IMG/VR virus record: IMGVR_UViG_3300030328_002220
Coordinates: 1-29,511 of that record
Strand: one strand, 5' to 3'
DNA from: a virus
Length of the DNA: 29,511 nt
Positions 14,781-21,684 of the stretch are shown in pieces. Every line of letters begins with the position of its first letter. The stretch's first letter is position 1. The notes below the pieces were generated by a model, which saw only the letters and a program-made list of their open reading frames with translations, searched no databases and was not told the DNA's origin. The translations under genes were made by a program, and so were the position numbers.

Positions 14781-16678
14781 TACGACATCCTCGCTGCTTG
14801 TTCGCCTGCTCTTTGAAGGGCATACATCATCCTTGCTCCCTCCATTCGCTCTTCTCGTTTGCTCTTAGGCTTCTTTCTGCCTAATAAATTACCTATACCT
14901 CTGACGGCTTTTGCATTAACGACAAACTCACCATCAGATAGCATAGCGGGTATATCGTCTGAAGTCTCTGTTCCTGGACCCGCTATCTGGCCATTCTTTC
15001 TAGGGAACCCGCCGCCTGCGACTGTCGCAATCTGGTTATACTGATTGAATGGCATAAACCCAGGAGGAATTGCCCCAGGTGGCATACCGCCCGGAGGCAT
15101 ACCCCCAGGTGGCCCTACTGGCACATAGTTTGGTTGTGCCGGTATTGGTGGAAACGCACCATCTCTTACGAGCGGTTGCATTGATGCGATACCACCCATG
15201 GGTCCAGCAGTTCCACCGAACCCAGAGCCTTGGTAGTTTGCGTACATTTGCCCAGGTACGCCACGATACCCTAGATTAAAATTTGGCACCTCGCCTGTCG
15301 GCATAAATGTTCGAGAGTTTCTTAATCGCGGATCTATTGTCTGTAAAATAGAAGGGCCAAACGGATCAAACAGATCTTTATTACCATACACTTCCATGGA
15401 TCTTAGTGCAGCCGCTTCCTGTAATGAGCTAGGTTGAGGTCCATCTGTTCCTGAAGTTGCTGCCGCTAGGCCAAGAGCTGCCAATAGCCACGCTGGAACA
15501 CTGCCTGGTGGTAAATTCCTAATGTACTCATCGAGTGTTGCTCGTTGTGTTTCAGTTAATCCATCAACAGTTCCATGCTCCAGCGTTGAATCAAATACTT
15601 CTTTCCCTGTAGCATCTTTAGAAAGATCTGCATGGGGATTTTCACCTGGAGTAGTTGTGCCGTCACCTGGAGTAGGTGTGCCGCCACCTTCAATAATATC
15701 CTCTACAGTTCTTACATCTTTTTTAGAGGGACGCTTTTTCTTAAAAATATTTCCTAAGCCCAATGCGCCCAGTCCACCTGTAAGAATACCTGTCCCTGTT
15801 GGCAAGTTAAGACCTGCAAAAAAATCTGCAATTCTTTTTAAAAGAGTTTTCTTTTCTTCTTCGCTTGTATCGGGATTTTCTTTGACCTCATCTTCTAACT
15901 GTTTTTGAGTAACTGTTTCACCTTCTTCCGGTGACTTTCCTGTGTTATCTCCATCAATAATCGCAACTGAATCAGTTTCACTTCCACCTTTTTTTGGAGG
16001 CGGTGCATCACTTCCGGGTAATTTGTCTATACCTCCTTTTTTTGTCTCATCAGTTTCTTGACCAGAAGAATCTTCTTGTCCAGAAGGTGGCAAATTGTCT
16101 TGAAGCCGGGTTGGTTCTTTTCTATTTGCAACGTCATCGGCTGGGCCAATAGTAACGGTTCTTTTAGCTTCTCCGGTTTTGTCATATTGATCGTACAGTT
16201 GCCTAAACTCATATACTGATGATACAGGAACCCCTAAACCTACTATTAATTTTCCAACCTGCTCATCAGACATTGAATCTATTTTGCTTTTAGGAAAACC
16301 CATGGCCCCTTCTAAAGCAACAAAGACATTTGTAAAATTTTGATTGTCTGTAGCAGCACTAGTCAGTTTCCCAAAACCAATGCCTGGGTCAGGATTACCA
16401 TGAGAAGACATGTAAGGATTAGTATTTCTGGCATCGTAAACAGAAGTCCCTGGACCCTGGTAGTCCATGCCATGTCTAGATCTAACTGTTTGCGCGCCTG
16501 TAGTAAAATCAGTGCCTGTAAACGGACCTGCTCTTCCTCCAGGAATCTGATTCGGATTAGCAGCTGCTAGTATTGCTTGCACTTCCGGATCTAACTTATC
16601 CCAAGCAGTTTCTCCCCCGCCGAAATTACCGGGATCAAAAATAAGTTGCGTTTTATCTTTGTCTTCATTTAAAGACAT
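14780..16678 (-). CDS. Putative internal virion protein with SDGEFVVNAKAV motif, 632 aa
   Basis: This long, low-complexity protein has an acidic, disordered middle (ETDETKKGG, NPDTSEEEKKTLLKRIADFFAG), a hydrophobic glycine-rich helix near 300-315 followed by FKKKRPSKK, and another hydrophobic stretch (AWLLAALGLAAA). A collagen-like Pro/Gly segment (GPPGGMPPGGMPPGAIPPG) precedes PGTETSDDIPAMLSDGEFV and the following NAKAVRG. The last motif is a widely shared module of phage tail-tip and internal proteins. Function is not proven; it may help form the ejection channel. GGAGGTG precedes the ATG. The 36-aa gene upstream ends directly at its start codon. Confidence 0.78.
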   Translation of the reverse strand: MSLNEDKDKTQLIFDPGNFGGGETAWDKLDPEVQAILAAANPNQIPGGRAGPFTGTDFTTGAQTVRSRHGMDYQGPGTSVYDARNTNPYMSSHGNPDPGIGFGKLTSAATDNQNFTNVFVALEGAMGFPKSKIDSMSDEQVGKLIVGLGVPVSSVYEFRQLYDQYDKTGEAKRTVTIGPADDVANRKEPTRLQDNLPPSGQEDSSGQETDETKKGGIDKLPGSDAPPPKKGGSETDSVAIIDGDNTGKSPEEGETVTQKQLEDEVKENPDTSEEEKKTLLKRIADFFAGLNLPTGTGILTGGLGALGLGNIFKKKRPSKKDVRTVEDIIEGGGTPTPGDGTTTPGENPHADLSKDATGKEVFDSTLEHGTVDGLTETQRATLDEYIRNLPPGSVPAWLLAALGLAAATSGTDGPQPSSLQEAAALRSMEVYGNKDLFDPFGPSILQTIDPRLRNSRTFMPTGEVPNFNLGYRGVPGQMYANYQGSGFGGTAGPMGGIASMQPLVRDGAFPPIPAQPNYVPVGPPGGMPPGGMPPGAIPPGFMPFNQYNQIATVAGGGFPRKNGQIAGPGTETSDDIPAMLSDGEFVVNAKAVRGIGNLLGRKKPKSKREERMEGARMMYALQRAGEQAARMS

Positions 16679-16789
16679 TTAACACCTCCACCGCTTACGC
16701 GCTTGACGTAATCTGGAATTGGGATCTTTTGCGGCTTTCGGAAATTGCTTCATCTGACCCGCGTTTTTACTAGCAGAATTACATTTCAT
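16679..16789 (-). CDS. Tiny basic protein, 36 aa
   Basis: The only reading frame in the 137-bp gap before the 632-aa gene. It starts MKCNSASKNAGQMKQF and ends RLRQARKRWRC. It is strongly basic, with Cys at residues 3 and 36. The stop TAA is directly followed by the next ATG. No Shine-Dalgarno precedes the ATG. The upstream AT-rich stretch holds TATAAT (minus strand, 16795-16800) with no good -35; as a promoter it would start transcription at about the ATG itself. The real start could therefore be the Met at residue 13. Possibly a DNA-binding or packaged peptide, or no gene at all. Confidence 0.4.
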   Translation of the reverse strand: MKCNSASKNAGQMKQFPKAAKDPNSRLRQARKRWRC

Positions 16790-16815
16790 GTTTTATTATA
16801 CTTTTAATTTTTAAA

Positions 16816-17142
16816 TTATCCCACTTCTACTACAATTGAACCGTTAGTAACTACTTGAACACTAGTCAAACTAGCAGTCATGCCTAGTGTATTATCTTCA
16901 TATGTAATTGTTTTAAAAGAATCTCCGTTGTACACCTGTAGCTTTTCCAAGCTCGTATTCCAGATGACATCACCCTTAACAAAGCTTGATGTATCAATGG
17001 TTGTCTGATTGTACTGCGGGGTATTGTCAACATCGACGGCATTCAGATTAAGCTCTAAAACCCTGATCGCACGATTAAACGTGTCAGAACTTACTTGTTG
17101 TTCTTGAGCAATCGGCAGATTAGTTTGAAGAATCTTAGCCAT
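16816..17142 (-). CDS. Small structural protein, 108 aa
   Basis: A 108-aa protein with an N-terminal helix (QVSSDTFNRAIRVLELNLNAVD), then NTPQYNQ and FVKGDVIWNTSLEKLQVYNG, a beta-hairpin of the 'GDIIWNT...LQVYDG' kind found in phage tail and fibre-associated proteins that display a cell-surface-facing beta strand. The C-terminal 30 residues are beta-rich. The start codon shares its last base with the stop of the nozzle gene (17142), so it is coupled to tail assembly. Likely a minor tail or tail-tip protein; the exact role is unknown. Confidence 0.7.
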   Translation of the reverse strand: MAKILQTNLPIAQEQQVSSDTFNRAIRVLELNLNAVDVDNTPQYNQTTIDTSSFVKGDVIWNTSLEKLQVYNGDSFKTITYEDNTLGMTASLTSVQVVTNGSIVVEVG

Positions 17143-19004
17143 TAGCGTTTACCGTTGGGCTGCATATCTAACCTATTTCGCCCTAATCTAAAACCAACGC
17201 CAGCATCTTCAGCCTCAAACCGCAAAGCGGCCTGCCTGCCTCTGGCTCTCATATCTATCTTTGTTGTACTACCTGTAAAAGATGTAGTCTGATCTGTAGT
17301 AAATGAATCACCAGGATAGTTTCTAACTTTTAAAACTGCGTTGATGGCCTGACCGCTACCACCCGATCCAGTAAAGTTAACGTCTGGAACCATGCGCTTA
17401 ATAAACTGAAAGTCTTCGCCATCACCTAAATCAAAATCGCCTGATTGGATATACACAGATGTCATGGCAGAACCATCGTTATCGTTACCGATCTCATGAC
17501 TATACAGATATGGTGTGCTGCTACTCTTACCTGCTGCTATTGGGTTTGCGAAAATACCTTCATCGACCCAGGCAGTTCTGGATAACTGTCCGATAGCCCA
17601 ATTGTTTTCTTCGTAGTTGTAAGTAACATAACGATCAATAGAGTCTGAGCTGGAAGAACAATAAAACCAACCAACCTCATTAAATTCTTTATTTACAAAT
17701 CCAAAGAATTGATAAGATTGTGATTGATTAAAGTCATCATAAACATACGATTGTACTGTGCATGGCACACTTTGCACTGTACCCGCATAACGATAGAAAC
17801 CTTTGCGATCCATCCAAAATATACCAGCCGGTGTATTGACTGCACAGTTTGGTCCGATAAGAGTGACACCTTCATTAACAAGGTTAAGACCAAAAGTTAA
17901 AGGTGTGCCGATAAACTGTAAGCTGTACAGCGCGACATCAGTCCAGATTAATGTCTCCTGTCTAGCTCTGATGCCTCCTACAATCTCTGAACCAGCAGAA
18001 CATCGTAATGATCCAGCCGTGTTTGTTGATCGAGGCTCCCATTCTGCTGCGTTCTCCTGGTCAGAGAAAGCGATAAGAAGAGGATCAATGCTGCCACTCC
18101 TTGCACCGTTTTCAATAGGATCTGAGCCTAATACCAGGACATGACGATCTACGTCAGACACAATAACCTGAAGTCCTTTAGTCGGAGCGAGATTAGCACC
18201 CGACAAAGATGTCAATGGTACTGCTCTAGTGCTTAAACCAGTGGTGTTATCCCAGTAATAAATACTGCCTGCGCGAGGATTAAAAATTAAGTCCTCGCCA
18301 AAATTATCCATGGACCACAATCGCAACTGATTAATTGCCGTTAAAGAAGATATAGATCCCCAAGTGCTGTCACCCCATGTGCTTGTTCCCCAGCCAGTTC
18401 CATCAACGAAGACATCAAGACCAACATTAATTTGATAAGCACCAACTGTTGATCCACCGCCATTGCCTGAATCACTAGAATTTGCGGTAACCGCATCTCC
18501 ATCTGTATCTTTAGCGGTAATAGTATAAGTGTTAGTAGTTGGCACTGTTGCGATCTGATATTCCTGGTTTAGCACTGTAGCGGTAACAAGACCGCCTAAT
18601 GTTGCTGCTCCAGAAAATGTAACAAAATCGTTTACAATTGCGCCATGCGAGGCATCAGTGACTGTCAGCGTTGAAGAACCATTAGTAGCAGCAAACGTAA
18701 CGTCACCTGCACCAGTGGTTAATCTGATCGGTGTAACATCGTTGTAGATGTTGCCTTCTTGAATATAAAGTTTAAATCGAGTTCCTAAACCAAGCAGTTT
18801 TGTACCAGCAAGATTGACCCAGTTATGAAGTTTTCTGCCAGTCCCTTCGTAAGATACTGAAACATACTTCTGCCAGCCGCCTATCTTTTCAGCAAACCCT
18901 TTTCGAAATCGAACAAGATTGCCATCAAACCAACCGCCTTCAGCAGTATAGCTTGTGCTTTCTTTGTTAATCCCTGGTCTAAAATCTAAAGGTTGTAATG
19001 GCAT
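17142..19004 (-). CDS. Tail nozzle/DNA stabilisation protein (P22 gp10/T7 gp12-like)
   Basis: A 620-aa beta-rich protein. The N-terminus LDFRPGINKESTSYTAEGGW, followed by FDGNLVRFRKGFAEKIGGW, is the signature of podovirus tail nozzle proteins, which close the tail and hold packaged DNA; P22 gp10, T7 gp12 and the SU10 nozzle have this role. Repeated blades such as LRLWSMDNFGEDLIFN, LIWTDVALYSLQFIG and GIFWMDRKGFYRYAG fit a beta-propeller. A Gly/Ser/Thr-rich beta insertion at about 95-190 (DTDGDAVTANSSDSGNGGG at its end) probably forms an extra domain. The gene ends 3' against the small tail protein and begins 1 bp after the lysozyme stop. The call rests on the N-terminal signature and the length. 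Confidence 0.85.
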   Translation of the reverse strand: MPLQPLDFRPGINKESTSYTAEGGWFDGNLVRFRKGFAEKIGGWQKYVSVSYEGTGRKLHNWVNLAGTKLLGLGTRFKLYIQEGNIYNDVTPIRLTTGAGDVTFAATNGSSTLTVTDASHGAIVNDFVTFSGAATLGGLVTATVLNQEYQIATVPTTNTYTITAKDTDGDAVTANSSDSGNGGGSTVGAYQINVGLDVFVDGTGWGTSTWGDSTWGSISSLTAINQLRLWSMDNFGEDLIFNPRAGSIYYWDNTTGLSTRAVPLTSLSGANLAPTKGLQVIVSDVDRHVLVLGSDPIENGARSGSIDPLLIAFSDQENAAEWEPRSTNTAGSLRCSAGSEIVGGIRARQETLIWTDVALYSLQFIGTPLTFGLNLVNEGVTLIGPNCAVNTPAGIFWMDRKGFYRYAGTVQSVPCTVQSYVYDDFNQSQSYQFFGFVNKEFNEVGWFYCSSSSDSIDRYVTYNYEENNWAIGQLSRTAWVDEGIFANPIAAGKSSSTPYLYSHEIGNDNDGSAMTSVYIQSGDFDLGDGEDFQFIKRMVPDVNFTGSGGSGQAINAVLKVRNYPGDSFTTDQTTSFTGSTTKIDMRARGRQAALRFEAEDAGVGFRLGRNRLDMQPNGKR

Positions 19005-19005
19005 A

Positions 19006-19497
19006 TTAACCTTCTAAGTCATCCATCATTACTAAAACACGATCGCGTAAACGTGTAGCTCTTTCCGGTGTTTGCTGCGCCCATCGAGAGTCCATCATCT
19101 CTAAAGAAACTACACCCCAGGCTTCCTGGGCAACACCTGCATTCATATTCTTAAACCGGCTAAGTCCAGTCCGGCCTAATTGAAAACACATGTTAACCAA
19201 GATGTGGCGCATTTCCTGTGGAATTTCTTCCCAGTTATGGTACAAGCCTTTACATCCATCGATCGCTAATTGTATGTCATTTTGAAAGAGCTCATAGCAT
19301 CGTTCTTCCGTAATACATTCTTCTTCAGACACATCATCGTAAACACCATGGATTGGCAGATTAGCTTCTGCGTCAGTGTTTAAAACCTTATGGCCAATCC
19401 CTATGGTTGGATGCGACTCTGAGCAAAGATACTTGTGTAATACCTTTCCTTCATCAGCAGCTATTTCTTCATATACTTGTGTTACATCTACGCTCAT
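19006..19497 (-). CDS. Endolysin, T4-type lysozyme (GH24)
   Basis: A 163-aa muramidase that cuts the glycan strands of peptidoglycan. E16 in ADEG and T31 in HPTIGIGH align with T4 lysozyme E11 and T26. The place of T4 D20 is taken by C25, giving the E-x8-C-x5-T form known from some phage endolysins. The GIGH turn and a C-terminal half with LVNMCFQLGRTGLSRFKNM and ATRLRDRVLVM fit the family and its usual length. There is no signal peptide or N-terminal membrane anchor, so release needs a holin. The start overlaps the stop of a 22-aa membrane peptide by ATGA, and that peptide overlaps the EF-hand membrane protein in the same way. Confidence 0.92.
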   Translation of the reverse strand: MSVDVTQVYEEIAADEGKVLHKYLCSESHPTIGIGHKVLNTDAEANLPIHGVYDDVSEEECITEERCYELFQNDIQLAIDGCKGLYHNWEEIPQEMRHILVNMCFQLGRTGLSRFKNMNAGVAQEAWGVVSLEMMDSRWAQQTPERATRLRDRVLVMMDDLEG

Positions 19498-19562
19498 CTA
19501 TACCTCGCAACTATGTAACCAATACAAAAACCTAGTAGCATTCCTACTGCCAGATCCATCAT
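19494..19562 (-). CDS. 22-aa transmembrane peptide between holin candidate and endolysin
   Basis: MMDLAVGMLLGFCIGYIVAR followed by YR: almost the whole peptide is one hydrophobic helix of about 18 residues ending in basic residues, typical of a small membrane peptide. Its ATG overlaps the TGA of the EF-hand protein (19559-19562), and its TGA overlaps the ATG of the lysozyme (19494-19497), so all three can be translated by re-initiation. The position between membrane protein and endolysin suggests a holin partner, antiholin or pinholin-like role, which is inference. A second ATG follows directly, which is reminiscent of dual-start holins. Confidence 0.6.
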   Translation of the reverse strand: MMDLAVGMLLGFCIGYIVARYR

Positions 19563-19888
19563 TTGTTCTTACCCGCGTACACCTGACTACCAAAAAACAC
19601 ACTGACCACACCCCCCGTCGCTAAAAAGTACATGTTCGCCATGTCACTTAACAAAGCTGCTGCATCGTTTAGTCCAAGAAACGAGCACGCTGCTACGCCA
19701 GATGGATACAACAAAAGCCCCCAAAGCGCGAACCAAACCATATGCCTCTGAGCCACATTCTTCTCATGCAGCATTTCTAACTCTTGTAACCGCGCACTTA
19801 TTGCTAACTCATCGTCACTGACTACGCCGTCACCGTCAGTGTCATATCTAGCGTAGCTGCTTTCTGGTTCTAGTTTTTTAGGGTTCAT
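19559..19888 (-). CDS. EF-hand membrane protein, holin candidate, 109 aa
   Basis: Residues 16-27 (DTDGDGVVSDDE) form a complete 12-residue EF-hand loop: D16, D18, D20, G21, a hydrophobic residue at position 8, and E27. A charged helix (ELAISARLQELEMLHEKN) follows, then two hydrophobic segments at about 51-70 and 83-105, ending in basic residues. A single EF-hand with two membrane spans resembles a family I know from marine phage contigs. The soluble EF-hand should lie in the cytoplasm. The place just before the endolysin, with ATGA coupling through a 22-aa peptide, makes it the best holin candidate. Calcium control is suggested only by the motif. Confidence 0.78.
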   Translation of the reverse strand: MNPKKLEPESSYARYDTDGDGVVSDDELAISARLQELEMLHEKNVAQRHMVWFALWGLLLYPSGVAACSFLGLNDAAALLSDMANMYFLATGGVVSVFFGSQVYAGKNK

Positions 19889-19890
19889 TT

Positions 19891-20040
19891 CTACTTATTT
19901 ATTTTAGGTGTGTAAACTTCTACAAAAGCATTGCATTCAGGACAAGACAAGTTAGTGACCATAGAAAAAGACTCACTTTCTTCTTCAATATCCTGATCTC
20001 CACCCCAAATTAATTGATGCTTACAAATCCAACAATTCAC
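19891..20040 (-). CDS. Zinc-ribbon small protein, 49 aa, GTG start
   Basis: The gap between the lipase and the EF-hand gene holds a 49-codon frame starting at GTG (20040-20038), 8 nt after AGGAG. The product has two CxxC pairs, C3-W-I-C6 and C33-P-E-C36, with KHQLIWGGDQDIEEE and MVTNLSCPECNAFVEVY between and after them. This pattern of two CxxC knuckles and a WGGD segment resembles a short protein common in marine phages, including cyanophages. It probably binds zinc; its role is unknown. The ribosome binding site and conserved pattern make the gene convincing despite its size. Confidence 0.8.
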   Translation of the reverse strand: MNCWICKHQLIWGGDQDIEEESESFSMVTNLSCPECNAFVEVYTPKINK

Positions 20041-20052
20041 AAATTAAACTCC

Positions 20053-20628
20053 TTAATAATAATCTGGAGATTTGTTCATTTTTACATAGTTCAACATGTA
20101 GTGATCTTTAATATAGCTCTTTCCGGGCCTACCAAACTCTAACAGTTTTTTGTGTCTTCGCATCAGAGGGGGAACCATCGGCACAATGTCTTTACCGTGT
20201 CGGTACATCGTTACTGGTACTTGGTCTAATATCTTTAATCGTCCACATCTAGGTGCGCCAAATGTTACGATCTGTAACGGTGGTATCTCATCCCTGGTCA
20301 TCAGAGCACCAACTATTAAGGCAACTGCTCCACCAAGGCTATGGCCTGTTAGCTCGATTTTTTTATGGTCTAAATCTCTTTCAAGACAAACAGAAGTTAC
20401 TTTGTTGACCAGCCGCCGACTTGCTTTAAGAAAACCTGCCGGACACCAGCCCAATTCGCGGGTCCATAATGGCAGGATTCTCAAATCACGGAGTGCGTCT
20501 TTGGGTTCATCTGTTCCGCGAAAAGCGAATACATTCTCCCTGACAATGACTTCGATATTAGCTTCCTCGAAGTCTGATCCCTGATAACTTTCAGCACAGT
20601 AGCGGCTAAGATCTTGGTGACTAATCAT
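20053..20628 (-). CDS. Class 3 lipase/esterase in the lysis block
   Basis: A 191-aa alpha/beta hydrolase. FAFRGTD (35-40) supplies the oxyanion loop, GHSLGG (95-100) the nucleophile S97, VTFGAPRCG (121-129) the following strand, HGKDIVP (144-150) the acid D147, and DHYML (175-179) the base H176. This is the order of class 3 (fungal-type) lipases. No signal peptide is seen. A GTG five codons upstream is possible, but the ATG at 20628 is preferred because AAAGGA lies 6 nt before it. It overlaps the lipoprotein gene by 8 nt. Its place among lysis genes suggests it attacks envelope lipids at lysis, comparable in idea to LysB of mycobacteriophages, though it could instead modify host lipids. Confidence 0.85.
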   Translation of the reverse strand: MISHQDLSRYCAESYQGSDFEEANIEVIVRENVFAFRGTDEPKDALRDLRILPLWTRELGWCPAGFLKASRRLVNKVTSVCLERDLDHKKIELTGHSLGGAVALIVGALMTRDEIPPLQIVTFGAPRCGRLKILDQVPVTMYRHGKDIVPMVPPLMRRHKKLLEFGRPGKSYIKDHYMLNYVKMNKSPDYY

Positions 20629-20818
20629 CTGGATTCCTTTCACTAGGATCTAACTCACAGTCAACATGGTCGTTACTTCTGGATATTTCAAATGGCTCAT
20701 TACCCATAAACGGAACCGCTGAAGGTAGTTGTATCTTTATACTCTTTGTACCACAGGTAGGTATCGAGGAGCAGCTAGACAGCAATAATACTATTAGAAA
20801 GGATGATACTTTTATCAT
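20621..20818 (-). CDS. Small lipoprotein, o-spanin candidate
   Basis: A 65-aa protein with a lipoprotein signal: MIK, then a hydrophobic run (FLIVLLL), then the lipobox L13-S14-S15-C16. The mature part would be 50 residues including the lipidated Cys, with five prolines and an acidic end (CELDPSERNPDD). Two further cysteines, in PTCG and VDCE, could form a disulfide. The length and lipobox fit Rz1-like o-spanins, which sit in the inner leaflet of the outer membrane and help fuse the membranes at lysis. Its ATG overlaps the stop of the 72-aa membrane protein by ATGA, as in spanin pairs. Role inferred. Confidence 0.65.
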   Translation of the reverse strand: MIKVSSFLIVLLLSSCSSIPTCGTKSIKIQLPSAVPFMGNEPFEISRSNDHVDCELDPSERNPDD

Positions 20819-21033
20819 TCAAATAACTCCGTTCCACGTGGAACCATTTTTGGAACACAGTATGCACTTACATTCTTTTGCATTCGATACCTCTTTATAT
20901 TCTCTGAACTACCTCGCCCTTCTTCAATAGCAATAGCAAACTCATTACACCTGTAGATGCTTTGAAACAACATTCTATCATCAGATACAGTTTCTCCGCT
21001 GACCACTACTACTAATAAAAACGCGATAATCAT
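20815..21033 (-). CDS. Small secreted or membrane-anchored protein, 72 aa
   Basis: The N-terminus MIIAFLLVVVVSGETVSDD is a hydrophobic segment of about 12 residues, a signal peptide or short anchor, followed by a charged periplasmic-type domain with two cysteines (YRCNEF and AYCVPKM). It is unlike a classic i-spanin, which would have a long coiled coil, but its ATGA overlap with the downstream lipoprotein gene places it as a partner. The start also overlaps the stop of the 154-aa membrane protein by 4 nt. Function not recognised; a lysis role is an inference from position. Confidence 0.62.
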   Translation of the reverse strand: MIIAFLLVVVVSGETVSDDRMLFQSIYRCNEFAIAIEEGRGSSENIKRYRMQKNVSAYCVPKMVPRGTELFE

Positions 21034-21494
21034 TCAACGGGTGTGTTCTCCAGTATCCAAACTAATGCCCAAACACAGCACATAAAGAACACCCAAGCAA
21101 ATGCTACCGTCCCACCTATCTTTATGTATTCCCTAATTTCTTTTCGTCTTTTCTTAATCCTTGCGACTTCTTTCTCATGGGCTATGCGAGATTCTTGCAT
21201 CCTAGCTTTAACAGAGTTATATAAATCTCCTTGCCCCTGAATTAAACATATGTCTTTGAATTGTCTGTCAAAATTCTCTAATTGGCGTTTGGCTGACTCC
21301 ATTGCCAAAGCTTCTCTGTATGACATCTTGCCAGCCTTGGCTCGCTCGACATCGTTATATTTTTCGCTTGCTTCTCCCCATTTACCAATTAATCCCTGTA
21401 AAGACTTGCCATGCCCTGCTGATTCTTTAAGGGTAGCTAATCCTTCGTTCAGAGCCTTTAGAGCGGAGAGAACGGCTGCGACTTCGCCAATCAT
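21030..21494 (-). CDS. Coiled-coil protein with C-terminal membrane span, 154 aa
   Basis: Mostly helical: residues 1-25 amphipathic (IGEVAAVLSALKALNEGLATL), a central segment with KWGEASEKYNDVERAKAG, and a charged helix at about 95-122 (ARIKKRRKEIREYI). One strong transmembrane helix lies near 126-148, rich in Phe, Val and Trp, ending close to the C-terminus. Such C-terminally anchored coiled-coil proteins recur near the lysis and tail genes of marine phages. It may be a holin-like or spanin-like inner-membrane protein. There are no catalytic motifs. The stop overlaps the next start (ATGA). The start codon has no obvious ribosome binding site. Confidence 0.68.
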   Translation of the reverse strand: MIGEVAAVLSALKALNEGLATLKESAGHGKSLQGLIGKWGEASEKYNDVERAKAGKMSYREALAMESAKRQLENFDRQFKDICLIQGQGDLYNSVKARMQESRIAHEKEVARIKKRRKEIREYIKIGGTVAFAWVFFMCCVWALVWILENTPVE

Positions 21495-21500
21495 AACAAG

Positions 21501-21683
21501 TCACAGATACCGCGCTAAAAACACTGACGCTAAAATAAACGGGTAAACTCCAACCGTCACCATAAACAAACTATTCATTCGAGCCTCCATACGATCCATG
21601 CGCGCACTGCCACGCTCTAGGCGTTCCTCTATCGCCTTGAAACGTAACGCGCACTCTTTCTCATGAGACTCTAATTTGTCCAT
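21501..21683 (-). CDS. XhlA/holin-like small membrane protein, 60 aa
   Basis: Residues 1-36 form a charged coiled coil (KLESHEKECALRFKAIEERL, then RMDRMEARM), followed by one hydrophobic helix at about 39-58 and a short basic end. This layout, N-terminal coiled coil and C-terminal span in about 60 residues, is that of haemolysin XhlA-like and related phage accessory holins. It starts one base after the stop of the 288-aa fibre gene without a clear ribosome binding site, so translation may depend on coupling. It is the first gene of the lysis block when read on the minus strand. Confidence 0.65.
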   Translation of the reverse strand: MDKLESHEKECALRFKAIEERLERGSARMDRMEARMNSLFMVTVGVYPFILASVFLARYL

Positions 21684-21684
21684 A

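Noticed and set aside
16795-16800. TATAAT on the minus strand as a promoter
   Set aside because: No acceptable -35 at 16-18 bp, and the AT-rich gap makes a chance match likely. Kept only as a note with the 36-aa frame.
20629-20643. GTG start of the lipase five codons upstream
   Set aside because: The ATG at 20628 has AAAGGA at proper distance, and that motif would be inside the coding part if GTG were used.
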